A stretch of DNA of 64,000 nucleotides from Pseudonocardia sp. DSM 110487 (GTDB lineage: Bacteria; Actinomycetota; Actinomycetes; Mycobacteriales; Pseudonocardiaceae), in the NCBI RefSeq assembly GCF_019468565.1, contig NZ_CP080521.1, positions 6,696,001 to 6,760,000 on the forward strand, given 5' to 3'. The translations under genes and the position numbers were made by a program. The notes under the pieces were generated by a model that was given only the letters and a program-made list of their open reading frames with translations, searched no databases and had not been told where the DNA came from. Positions 26,008 to 33,739 of this stretch are shown piece after piece (the stretch's first letter is position 1; every line of letters begins with the position of its first letter).

Positions 26008-27045
26008 TCACGATGTGTAGTGACGGATGCCGTCCCGATCCTCGACCGTGACCAGCTCCCGTTCTGCCAGCACCTCCAGGTGCGCGCTGGTCTCGATGGT
26101 GGCGAGCATCCGGTTGAACAGGTCGAGATCGGCGAAGGGCGTGTCGCGCCGGGTCCACAGCAGAACGCCGGCCACCTCGTAGCCCGTCGAGTGACCGTCC
26201 TGCACGGCGGCGAGGGTGGTGTCGAGTCGCTTCGCGTGATGGGCGATCAGCTCGTCCACGCGCTGGTGCACCCGCATCCCGGTCGGACCGTGTGCGGGCA
26301 GCAGCACCGCGTCCGGCCGCGACCGGACGAGCTCGAGCGACGTGAGGAAGTCCGCCAGTGGGCTCCTCCCGGGTGCCGGCTCCAGCCCGAGCGACGGCGT
26401 GATCCGCGGCAGCACGTGGTCGCCGGAGAACAACAGCTCCCCCACCGGGTCGGCGAACACGACGTGGCCCTGGGTGTGCCCCGGCGTGGCGACCGCCTCC
26501 AGCACCCGCTGGTCCGGGGAACCCTCACCCAGCAGGATCCGCGCACCGTCGTCGATCCACTCATCGGGGAACTCGTACTCGGCCGGGTTGTCCGGCGGGG
26601 CGAACCGCTCCAGCTGACGGACGATCTCGTGCGCACCCGCCCGCAGCAGCTGCTCCAGCTGACCACGTCGCTCACGACGCGGCTTGGAGAGCTCCTCGAG
26701 CCCGGGCTGCTCGCCGCGCCCCAACGCCACGCGCATGCCGAACTCGCGGCGCAGCACCACCGCCTGCGTGTAGTGGTCGCGGTGAATGTGCGTGACGAGG
26801 AAGCGGCGCACGTCCGGAAGCCCCGCGCCGATTCCGCCGAGCGCCGAGGCCAGTGCCTCCCTCGCCTGGTCCAGCGCCCACCCGGCGTCCACCAGGGTCA
26901 GGCCGCCGCCGTCGGCCAGCGCGTAGACGTTGACCGCCCGCAAGCCGTCGTTCGGCAGCGGAAGCGGGATGCGGTACACGCCCGGCGCGCACCGGTAGAT
27001 CCCCGCAGCCGTCCAGTCACCAGCCGGGTCATCCTCGACGATCAC
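26008..27045 (-). CDS. MBL-fold metallo-hydrolase
   Basis: A 345-residue protein of the metallo-beta-lactamase fold. The metal-binding motif is THIHRDHY, with further ligands in TPGHTQGH, SGDHVLP and PAHGPTG. The C-terminal 80 residues form a winged-helix-like tail (HLEVLAERELVTVEDRDG), as in LACTB2-type hydrolases. It likely hydrolyses a thioester or similar bond using a two-zinc centre. The substrate is not evident. It is divergent from the VOC gene. Confidence 0.87.
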   Translation of the reverse strand: MIVEDDPAGDWTAAGIYRCAPGVYRIPLPLPNDGLRAVNVYALADGGGLTLVDAGWALDQAREALASALGGIGAGLPDVRRFLVTHIHRDHYTQAVVLRREFGMRVALGRGEQPGLEELSKPRRERRGQLEQLLRAGAHEIVRQLERFAPPDNPAEYEFPDEWIDDGARILLGEGSPDQRVLEAVATPGHTQGHVVFADPVGELLFSGDHVLPRITPSLGLEPAPGRSPLADFLTSLELVRSRPDAVLLPAHGPTGMRVHQRVDELIAHHAKRLDTTLAAVQDGHSTGYEVAGVLLWTRRDTPFADLDLFNRMLATIETSAHLEVLAERELVTVEDRDGIRHYTS

Positions 27046-27151
27046 GCGGCCCTCCTCCCGATACGCCTCGACACGCTACGTCCCGCCACCGCGGACGCAC
27101 GCGGGTGTGGTGAGCTGCACAGCGCGATCCCCCATGCCCCGGAGGTGCACC

Positions 27152-27541
27152 GTGCTCGACCACATCGCCGTCCAGGTCTCCGACGTCGCCGCGGCCGCCG
27201 CCTTCTACCAGCGGGTGTTCGGCCCGCTCGGCGTCCGCGAGGCGATGCGCTTCCCCCGCGACGGGAACCTCGTCGTGGGCTTCTGCGGCCCGGACGGCGC
27301 CCCGCGCTTCTGGCTGGGTCCCGCCGCCCCCGGCCCCGAGCGTGAACTGCACGTCGCATTCGCGGCCCCCACCCGCGAGGCCGTCGATGAGGTCCACCGA
27401 GCTGCCCTCGATGCCGGCGCCGAGGTACTGCACGCCCCGCGGGTCTGGCCGGAGTACCACCCCGGCTACTACGCCGTGTTCGTGCGCGACCCGGACGGCA
27501 ACAACGTCGAGGCCGTGCACCACGGAGGTCCGGCGACCTAG
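27152..27541 (+). CDS. VOC (glyoxalase/bleomycin resistance) family protein
   Basis: A 129-residue protein starting at GTG 27152 with GGAGG eight nt upstream. The start VLDHIAVQVSDVAAAAAFYQRVF and the end YYAVFVRDPDGNNVEAVHH are the two halves of the vicinal oxygen chelate fold, with metal ligands expected at His3-4 and Glu near the end. Such small one-domain proteins include glyoxalases, dioxygenases and antibiotic-binding proteins, so the reaction is open. It ends 45 bp before palindromic repeat array A. Confidence 0.88.
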   Translation: MLDHIAVQVSDVAAAAAFYQRVFGPLGVREAMRFPRDGNLVVGFCGPDGAPRFWLGPAAPGPERELHVAFAAPTREAVDEVHRAALDAGAEVLHAPRVWPEYHPGYYAVFVRDPDGNNVEAVHHGGPAT

Positions 27542-27585
27542 TGTCCCGAACCGATGCCGCCGGCTCCGCTGGCTCGCCCCGGCAT

Positions 27586-27743
27586 GATCACCGGATGGGC
27601 ACAGGGTGCCGGCCGTGCGCGGCCGTCGGCGCACCAGGCCGTCGAATCATGCCCGTCGTGGTGCGGGCCCTACACCGGTCTGATCATCAGCTGGGCGCGG
27701 AGCCGGCCGCATACGGCCGCCAACGCGCCGGGCAGGCGATCAG
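27586..27743. repeat. Array A of the 62-bp GATCA palindrome family (two units)
   Basis: Units at 27586-27650 and 27682-27743, starts 96 bp apart. Each begins GATCA, has a GGGTGC or GGGCGC block, a core GGCCG(T/C)(G/A)...GGCCG, a mirrored GCGCC or GCACC block and ends with an imperfect GATCA/ATCAT. The same unit occurs seven more times around 42.7-44.2 kb. These units are more degenerate than those in arrays B and C. Confidence 0.7.
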
Positions 27744-27780
27744 CCTGCCTGGTGCCCACTGGCCTCCCCGGAGTCAGTCC

Positions 27781-28221
27781 TCAGGAGCGCTCCAGCCGAG
27801 CGCCGAGCCGAAGCACGACCACAAGCAAAGCAAGGTGCAGCACCGTCGCGACCGTCTGCGCGACCGCATCGGCCGGCGGGAAGTGCGACAGGTGCAGCGC
27901 GTGATACGCGGCGTGCGGCACCGCGGCCACCAGGCTCGCGATCGCGGCGAGGCGCACCGTGGCCCGATCGGCTCGCAGCGCGGCCCCGGCCAGCACCGCA
28001 GCCAGCGCGAGGTTCAGCGCGCCGACGTCGCGGACGAGATGCTCGTTGAAGGGCGGCAGCAGCGCCACCCAGGCATGCCCGGGCAGCGGGAAGCCCTCGT
28101 AGAACACCAGTGGCGCCACCAGCGCCCACGTGCCGACCATCCCTTGCGCGGCGGCGAGCACCCAGAGGATTGCCACCACGCTGCCCCGCACGTCCCGCTC
28201 CACACGCTCGATCACAGTCAT
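27781..28221 (-). CDS. Small integral membrane protein
   Basis: A 146-residue protein starting at ATG 28221 (MTVIERVERDVRGSVVAILW). Four hydrophobic segments are visible at about residues 12-34, 60-78, 85-105 and 112-138. The second loop contains PGHAWVALLPPFNEHLVRDVG and a later segment has AAVPHAAYHALHLSHF, whose histidines could bind heme or metal but this is not shown. I do not recognise a characterised family. It is convergent with nothing and lies between repeat array A and the nrdJ terminator. Confidence 0.7.
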   Translation of the reverse strand: MTVIERVERDVRGSVVAILWVLAAAQGMVGTWALVAPLVFYEGFPLPGHAWVALLPPFNEHLVRDVGALNLALAAVLAGAALRADRATVRLAAIASLVAAVPHAAYHALHLSHFPPADAVAQTVATVLHLALLVVVLRLGARLERS

Positions 28222-28301
28222 GCCGCGCTCCCGCACCGACGAACCTGTCAGCAGAAGAGACGCCGCAGGGCGTCCGAATGTGACGGCGGCCCATGACAGC
28301 A

Positions 28302-28336
28302 CGGAGGGGGCCGACTCCGCGTCGGCCCCCTCCGTC
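28302..28336 (-). terminator. Terminator after nrdJ
   Basis: ACGGAGGGGGCCGAC and GTCGGCCCCCTCCGT form a perfect 15-bp stem with a five-base loop, 10 bp beyond the nrdJ stop. It probably terminates nrdJ and, from the other side, separates it from the small membrane protein gene. Confidence 0.8.
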
Positions 28337-28345
28337 AGGTGGGAA

Positions 28346-31192
28346 TCAGCTGCAACCGCTGGTGGAGCCGCAGCCCTCGCACAGGTAGCAGGAGCCCGCC
28401 GGGCGCATCTTGGTGCCGCATGTCATGCACAGCGGCGCGTCGGCCGCCTTGCCCAGCCGCAGCTCCAGGAGCTCGGTGGAGCTGCCGACCTCGACGGGCG
28501 CGGGAGCTGCACCCTTCGGCTCCGCCTCCTTCTCGGACGCGGGAGCGGCGTCGACCGAGGACCGCAGGCCCTCCACGTCGACCTCCCCGAAGCCCGAGCC
28601 GTAGTCGGTGGCCGCGACCTGCGCCGACCGCTCCTCGGCGGAGAAGATGCCCAGCTCCGCGCGCTTCTCGTACGGCAGGTGGTCGAGCGCCAACCGACGG
28701 AACAGGTAGTCGAGCACGCTCGTGGCGATCCGGACGTCCGGGTCGTCGGTCATGCCTGCCGGCTCGAAGCGCAGGTTGGAGAACTTCGAGACGTAGAACT
28801 CCAGCGGGATGCCGTACTGCAGACCCACCGAGATCGACATCGAGAAGGCGTCCATCACGCCGGCGAGCGTGGAGCCCTGCTTGCCGAGCTTGACGAAGAT
28901 CTCGCCGAGCCCGTTGTCGGGGTACGAGCCGGCGGTGAGGTAGCCCTCGGCCCCGCCGACCGTGAACGACACCGTCTCGCTCGGCCGCTTCTTCGGGAGG
29001 CGACGCCGCACCGGGCGGGCCTCCACCACAATCGGTGCAGCCTCCGCCGTCTCCGTCTTCCGGGCCTCCTTGCCCGCCGACAGCGGCTGGCCGACCTTGC
29101 AGTTGTCGCGGTAGATGGCCAGGGCCTTGAGGCCGAGCTTCCAGCCCTCGAGGTAGATCTTCTCGACGTCCTCGACGGTGGCCTCCTCCGGCATGTTGAC
29201 CGTCTTGGAGATCGCTCCGGACAAGAACGGCTGCACCGCGGCCATCATCCGGACGTGACCCATCGGGGCGATGGACCGCTCGCCCATGGCGCAGTCGAAC
29301 ACCTCGTAGTGCTCCGGGCGCAGGCCGGGTGCGTCGATGACGTGGCCGTGCTCGGCGACGAACTCGACGATCGCCTCGACCTGTTCGGGCTGGTAGCCCA
29401 GCTTGGCCAGCGCCCGCGGCACCGTCTGGTTGACGATCTGCATCGAGCCGCCGCCGACCAGCTTCTTGAACTTGACCAGCGCAAGGTCCGGCTCGATGCC
29501 GGTGGTGTCGCAGTCCATCATCAGGCCGATCGTGCCCGTGGGCGCGAGCACCGACGCCTGGGCGTTTCGCCAGCCGTTGCGAGCACCCACCGCGAGGCAC
29601 TCCTGCCAGACCTTCGTGGCGAGCTTGTGGACCGGGGTGCTCGCGGGCAGCGTGCGCACGTCGTCGTTGGCGGCGGCGTGCTTGCGCATGACGCGCTGGT
29701 GCGCGTCGGCGTTGCGGGCATATCCCTCGTACGGCCCGACGACGCCGGCGAGCTCGGCCGAGCGCTTGTAGGCCGCGCCGGTCATCAGTGAGGTGATGGA
29801 GGCGGCGAGCGCCTGGCCACCCTCGGAGTCGTAGGCGTGGCCGGTGGCCATCAGCAGCGCGCCGAGGTTGGCGTAGCCGATGCCCAGCTGGCGGAACTTG
29901 CGGGTGGTGTCGGCGATCGGATCGGTGGGGAAGTCGGCGAAGCAGATGGAGATGTCCATCGCCGTGATGATCAGCTCGACGGCCTTCTGGAAGCGCGCGC
30001 CGTCGAACCGGCCGTCGTCACCGAGGAACTTCAGCAGGTTCAGCGAGGCGAGGTTGCAGCTGGAGTTGTCCAGGTGCATGTACTCCGAGCACGGGTTGGA
30101 CGCCGAGATGCGGCCCGACTCGGGGCAGGTGTGCCAGTCGTTGATCGTGCCGTCGTACTGGATGCCGGGGTCGGCGCACGCCCACGCGGCCTGCGCGATG
30201 GTGCGGAAGAGCTTCTTTGCCGGGATGCGGTCGATGACCTCGCCGGTCATCCGGGCCCGCAGCCCGAACTCGGAGTCGGCCTCGACCGCGCGCATGAACT
30301 CGTCGGTGACGCGGACCGAGTTGTTGGCGTTCTGGTACTGCACCGAGGCGATGTCGGAGCCGCCGAGGTCCATGTCGAAGCCCGCGTCGCGCAGGACGCG
30401 GATCTTCTCCTCCTCCTTGGCCTTGGTGGCGACGAACTCCTCGATGTCGGGGTGGTCGACGTCCAGCACGACCATCTTCGCGGCCCGCCGGGTGGCACCG
30501 CCGGACTTGATGGTGCCCGCGCTGGCGTCGGCACCACGCATGAACGACACCGGGCCGGACGCCGTGCCGCCGGAGGACAGCAGCTCCTTGGAGGAGCGGA
30601 TGCGGGAGAGGTTGAGGCCGGCCCCCGAGCCGCCCTTGAAGATCAGCCCCTCCTCGCGGTACCAGTTGAGGATCGACTCCATCGTGTCGTCGACCGCGAG
30701 GATGAAACACGCGCTCACCTGCTGCGGCGAGCTCGTGCCCACGTTGAACCACACCGGCGAGTTGAAGCTGAACACCTGGTGCAGCAGCATCCAGGTGAGC
30801 TCCTGGGCGAAGATCTCCCCGTCCTCTTCGGTGGCGAAGTAGCCCTGATCCATCCCGGTGCGGTGGTAGACGTCGACCACCCGGTCGATCAGCTGGCGCA
30901 GGCTCGACTCACGCTTCGGCGACCCGACGGCGCCGCGGAAGTACTTGCTGGTGACGATGTTGGTGGCGTTGATCGACCAGAAGGCGGGGAACTCGACGCC
31001 GCGCTGCTCGAAGTTGACCGTGCCGTCGCGCCAGTTGGTCATGACGACGTCCCGGCGCTCCCAGGTGACCTCGTCGTAGGGGTGGACACCGGGCGTGGTG
31101 TAGAGCCGCTCGACGGTGAGCCCTGCCTGCTTGCCGGACTTCGCGGTGCTCCTCTTGCCGCGTCCGGATGCGGCGCCGACGGTCTCGGTCAT
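28346..31192 (-). CDS. nrdJ: Adenosylcobalamin-dependent ribonucleotide reductase (class II)
   Basis: A 948-residue enzyme that makes deoxyribonucleotides using adenosylcobalamin. Recognisable parts are FNSPVWFNVGTSSPQQVSACFILAVDD (active site region with the first redox Cys), FKGGSGAGLNLSRIRSS, the NPCSEYMHLDNSSCNLASLNL segment with the radical Cys, the phosphate-binding APTGTIGLMMDCDTTGIEP, and the C-terminal zinc-like CMTCGTKMRPAGSCYLCEGCG. The length fits actinobacterial NrdJ. It follows nrdR on the same strand, and NrdR boxes in front of nrdR suggest repression when dATP is high. Confidence 0.95.
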   Translation of the reverse strand: MTETVGAASGRGKRSTAKSGKQAGLTVERLYTTPGVHPYDEVTWERRDVVMTNWRDGTVNFEQRGVEFPAFWSINATNIVTSKYFRGAVGSPKRESSLRQLIDRVVDVYHRTGMDQGYFATEEDGEIFAQELTWMLLHQVFSFNSPVWFNVGTSSPQQVSACFILAVDDTMESILNWYREEGLIFKGGSGAGLNLSRIRSSKELLSSGGTASGPVSFMRGADASAGTIKSGGATRRAAKMVVLDVDHPDIEEFVATKAKEEEKIRVLRDAGFDMDLGGSDIASVQYQNANNSVRVTDEFMRAVEADSEFGLRARMTGEVIDRIPAKKLFRTIAQAAWACADPGIQYDGTINDWHTCPESGRISASNPCSEYMHLDNSSCNLASLNLLKFLGDDGRFDGARFQKAVELIITAMDISICFADFPTDPIADTTRKFRQLGIGYANLGALLMATGHAYDSEGGQALAASITSLMTGAAYKRSAELAGVVGPYEGYARNADAHQRVMRKHAAANDDVRTLPASTPVHKLATKVWQECLAVGARNGWRNAQASVLAPTGTIGLMMDCDTTGIEPDLALVKFKKLVGGGSMQIVNQTVPRALAKLGYQPEQVEAIVEFVAEHGHVIDAPGLRPEHYEVFDCAMGERSIAPMGHVRMMAAVQPFLSGAISKTVNMPEEATVEDVEKIYLEGWKLGLKALAIYRDNCKVGQPLSAGKEARKTETAEAAPIVVEARPVRRRLPKKRPSETVSFTVGGAEGYLTAGSYPDNGLGEIFVKLGKQGSTLAGVMDAFSMSISVGLQYGIPLEFYVSKFSNLRFEPAGMTDDPDVRIATSVLDYLFRRLALDHLPYEKRAELGIFSAEERSAQVAATDYGSGFGEVDVEGLRSSVDAAPASEKEAEPKGAAPAPVEVGSSTELLELRLGKAADAPLCMTCGTKMRPAGSCYLCEGCGSTSGCS

Positions 31193-31365
31193 GCTCTCCC
31201 TCTCATTGCGTGCGCATCAGCGGGCTGGGGTCCACGGATGCGCACTTCCTGCGGTGCGGCGGATGTGTGGCGGCGGTGCATTTCGACGTGGTCCGGCATC
31301 GGTCGGGCATGCCGGACCACCGGCCGGCGGCTGCCGGTCCGGTCGGGACGGGATGTGCTGGCGTC

Positions 31366-31466
31366 AGAATGTGTTCGAGAAGCCAGCATGTGGGCCGCGG
31401 CCGCCGGTGATCCAGCAGGTCCCGGCTGCCCTGGGCGGCCCGCTCCGCGCTTCTCGAACACATTCT
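31366..31466. repeat. 17-bp inverted repeat between nrdR and nrdJ
   Basis: AGAATGTGTTCGAGAAG (31366-31382) and CTTCTCGAACACATTCT (31450-31466) are exact reverse complements, 67 bp apart, in the nrdR-nrdJ gap. The right arm touches the nrdR stop codon. It could form a large hairpin that attenuates read-through, or serve as paired binding sites. The rest of the 273-bp gap shows no gene and no B12 riboswitch box that I can recognise. Confidence 0.7.
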
Positions 31467-31930
31467 CAGTCGGGCGGGTCGGCGCCCGGTGGTCTGCGCA
31501 AGTCGGAGATCTCCTTCTCGAAGTCGTCGATCGAGGAGAACGACTTGTAGACGCTGGCGAAGCGCAGGTACGCCACCTCGTCGAGCTCGCGGAGCGGGCC
31601 GAGGATGGCCAGGCCGACCTCGTGACTGGGGATCTCGGCGGTGCCTCCCGCGCGGACGGCCTCCTCCACGCGGTGGGCGAGCTTCTGGAGCGCGTCCTCG
31701 TCGACGGGCCGCCCCTGGCAGGCCCTGCGGACCCCGCTGACGACCTTCTCCCGGCTGAAGGGCTCGGTGACACCGCTGCGCTTGACGACGGCGAGCACGG
31801 GCTCCTCCACCGTCGTGAAGCGTCGGCCGCACGCCGCGCATGACCTCCTGCGGCGGGTGGCCTGGCCGTCGTCGACCTCCCGGGAGTCGATCACCCGGCA
31901 GTCCGAGTGGCGGCAGAACGGGCAGCGCAT
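31466..31930 (-). CDS. nrdR: Transcriptional repressor NrdR
   Basis: A 154-residue repressor of ribonucleotide reductase genes that senses ATP/dATP. The zinc ribbon is complete (C3, C6, C31, C34 in MRCPFC and CAACGRRF), followed by an ATP-cone domain (residues about 46-136). The ATG at 31930 is chosen because it begins with the family-typical MRCPFC. It lies upstream of nrdJ on the same strand, with paired boxes at 31955-32001 in front of it, so it likely controls itself and nrdJ. Confidence 0.95.
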   Translation of the reverse strand: MRCPFCRHSDCRVIDSREVDDGQATRRRRSCAACGRRFTTVEEPVLAVVKRSGVTEPFSREKVVSGVRRACQGRPVDEDALQKLAHRVEEAVRAGGTAEIPSHEVGLAILGPLRELDEVAYLRFASVYKSFSSIDDFEKEISDLRRPPGADPPD

Positions 31931-31954
31931 CGGCTTCCTCCCCCTCCTGCAGAA

Positions 31955-32001
31955 CCCCACCTGTTGTCGAACGACACGAGTGTAACCACAACATGTAGGG
32001 G
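31955..32001 (-). promoter_or_regulatory. Paired NrdR boxes upstream of nrdR
   Basis: CCCCACCTGTTGTCG (31955-31969) and, on the other strand, CCCCTACATGTTGTGG (32001-31986) resemble the pseudo-palindromic NrdR box. Their centres are about 31 bp apart, three helical turns, the spacing known for NrdR. They end 25 bp before the nrdR start. Confidence 0.72.
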
Positions 32002-32089
32002 CAGGGGAAGCAGGACACCCCTATTGGTGCCGCCGTGTCGACCGAACGGGACGAACCCCACGACATCGCCACATCACCGCCGCAGAGCG

Positions 32090-32653
32090 TCAGCCGGACG
32101 TCACCCTGAGCACCTGCCCGGGGTGCAGCGGCACCGACCCGAGCGAGTTGTCGGTGACGATCCGCTCGGCGAGCGTGGCGACCTCCGGACCGGACGCCCC
32201 CGGCGCGATCCGTCGCGCGATCTCCCATGGGGTGCGCTCGGCGCCGACCGTGACGACGACGGTGCCCTGCGGCGCGCGGACGGACTCCTCCGCCATGCGG
32301 ACCGCCGCGGCGGAGTCGGCCAGCACGCCGAGCGCGACCACCGCCGCCGCTGCCGCGATGGTGACGGCGATCCCGGCGAACACCCGGCGCACCCGGTCGA
32401 GCGACACCATTCCGCGCGGCACGGCGAGCGGCCGCCGCGCCAGCGTGCGCACGCCCGGCACGGGCAACGGCACCCGGCGGCCACCGGACGGCATCCGCGG
32501 ACGCTCGGCCTCCGCGGGCCGCACCACGAACGCGCTCACCGCGGGCCGGACGGGCTGCGGCCGGCTCGCCCGCCTGCGCCGCCGCTCCCCCGCCCGCCGG
32601 TCACGCACCGGCTGCACGATCACTCCCAGCTCCTGCACACCCCGCTCGTACAT
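32090..32653 (-). CDS. LysM-domain membrane protein, SOS-linked (Rv2719c/ChiZ-like)
   Basis: A 187-residue protein starting at ATG 32653. A basic, disordered N-terminal 90 residues is followed by a membrane segment (residues about 92-115, FAGIAVTIAAAAAVVALGVLA). An extracytoplasmic LysM domain at the C-terminus (WEIARRIAPGASGPEV...LHPGQVLRV) would bind peptidoglycan. It is divergent from lexA, and a near-perfect SOS box at 32700-32715 lies 47 bp upstream. This matches M. tuberculosis Rv2719c beside lexA, a DNA-damage-induced cell division inhibitor, so a role in halting septation is inferred. Confidence 0.82.
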   Translation of the reverse strand: MYERGVQELGVIVQPVRDRRAGERRRRRASRPQPVRPAVSAFVVRPAEAERPRMPSGGRRVPLPVPGVRTLARRPLAVPRGMVSLDRVRRVFAGIAVTIAAAAAVVALGVLADSAAAVRMAEESVRAPQGTVVVTVGAERTPWEIARRIAPGASGPEVATLAERIVTDNSLGSVPLHPGQVLRVTSG

Positions 32654-32699
32654 ATCGCCGCCTCCGCTTCTTGTGCCGTGGCGCAGCCTGAACAAGTGC

Positions 32700-32715
32700 T
32701 CGAACGTCTGTGCGA
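32700..32715. promoter_or_regulatory. SOS box proximal to the LysM gene
   Basis: TCGAACGTCTGTGCGA matches the actinobacterial LexA site TCGAACnnnnGTTCGA in 11 of 12 defined positions. It is closer to the LysM gene start (32653) than to lexA. Confidence 0.72.
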
Positions 32716-32766
32716 AGAGTGTCTACCACCGCGGTCCGACAGAATCGAGAATCGCGGGCGTGTCGT

Positions 32767-32782
32767 TCGAACATGTGTTTGG
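32767..32782. promoter_or_regulatory. SOS box proximal to lexA
   Basis: TCGAACATGTGTTTGG matches TCGAACnnnnGTTCGA in 10 of 12 defined positions and lies 118 bp upstream of the lexA start, consistent with lexA autoregulation. Confidence 0.65.
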
Positions 32783-32899
32783 CGACAAGCCCGATCGGGG
32801 CTACCGTCGTACGCGACGACGGTGGCGGCCGCATCCACGCGGCACCCACCCACACCAGCGGGCGGCCGGCGCGCCGCCCACGAGGAGGAGGCGCAGCAG

Positions 32900-33625
32900 A
32901 TGGCACGGGACGACCCGGGCAACGGGACCGGCGAGACCGCGCAGGTGAGCACGTTCCCCGACCCGCCCGCCGAGCCCGCGGGCCTCACGCCGCGGCAGCG
33001 CAAGGTCCTCGAGGTGATCCGCGACTGGGTCGAGAGGTTCGGCTACCCGCCGAGCGTGCGGGAGATCGGCGACGCCGTCGGCCTCACCTCCACCTCATCG
33101 GTGCACCACCAGCTGCGAGCGCTCGAGCGGAAGGGCTACCTGCGGCGCGACCCCAACCGCACCCGCGCCGTCGACGTACGGGGGCCGGAGGACACCACCG
33201 ACACCCCCGCCACCACGCCGGAGGAATCCGGCACGCGCGACCTGCACCCCGCGCCCGCGATGGTCCCGCTCCTCGGCAACATCGCCGCCGGTGGGCCGAT
33301 CCTCGCCGAGCAGGCCGTCGAGAGCGTCTTCCCGCTCCCCCGCGAGATCGTCGGCGAGGGCACCCTGTTCCTGCTCAACGTCCGCGGCGACTCCATGATC
33401 GAGGCCGCCATCACCGACGGCGACTGGGTCGTCGTCCGCCAGCAGCCCGTGGCGGAGCAGGGTGAGATCGTCGCCGCGATGATCGACGGCGAGGCCACCG
33501 TCAAGACTTTCAAGCGCCGCGACGGCCACGTCTGGCTGATGCCGGCCAACGCCGCCTACGACCCGATCCCCGGTGACGATGCCACGGTGCTCGGGCGGGT
33601 CGTGGCGGTGTTGCGGAGGCTCTGA
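32900..33625 (+). CDS. lexA: LexA repressor
   Basis: A 241-residue SOS repressor and self-cleaving protease. The winged helix (residues 28-92) includes PSVREIGDAVGLTSTSSVHHQL. The cleavage site is A130-G131 in NIAAGGP, and the catalytic pair is S165 (RGDSMIEA) and K202 (ATVKTFK). The ATG at 32900 has GAGGAGGAG upstream; a longer open frame in front lacks support. Divergent from the LysM gene with SOS boxes in between. Confidence 0.96.
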   Translation: MARDDPGNGTGETAQVSTFPDPPAEPAGLTPRQRKVLEVIRDWVERFGYPPSVREIGDAVGLTSTSSVHHQLRALERKGYLRRDPNRTRAVDVRGPEDTTDTPATTPEESGTRDLHPAPAMVPLLGNIAAGGPILAEQAVESVFPLPREIVGEGTLFLLNVRGDSMIEAAITDGDWVVVRQQPVAEQGEIVAAMIDGEATVKTFKRRDGHVWLMPANAAYDPIPGDDATVLGRVVAVLRRL

Positions 33626-33654
33626 GCGGTTTCCGGCCCGGGAACTGAGTGATC

Positions 33655-33716
33655 GATCGTTCCGAGATTGCGGTTCACGCCGCTCCGAGGGCGCCGAACT
33701 GCACCTCGGAACGATC
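33655..33716. terminator. Inverted repeat after lexA
   Basis: GATCGTTCCGAG (33655-33666) and CTCGGAACGATC (33705-33716) are exact reverse complements with a 38-nt loop, between the convergent ends of lexA and the next gene. It may act as a bidirectional terminator; no U-tract is seen. Confidence 0.55.
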
Positions 33717-33739
33717 ATGCGGCGCGAGCCGTGGCCTGG

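Noticed and set aside
31193..31465. Adenosylcobalamin riboswitch in front of nrdJ
   Set aside because: The gap has no recognisable B12 box or the expected junction elements; only the 17-bp inverted repeat stands out.
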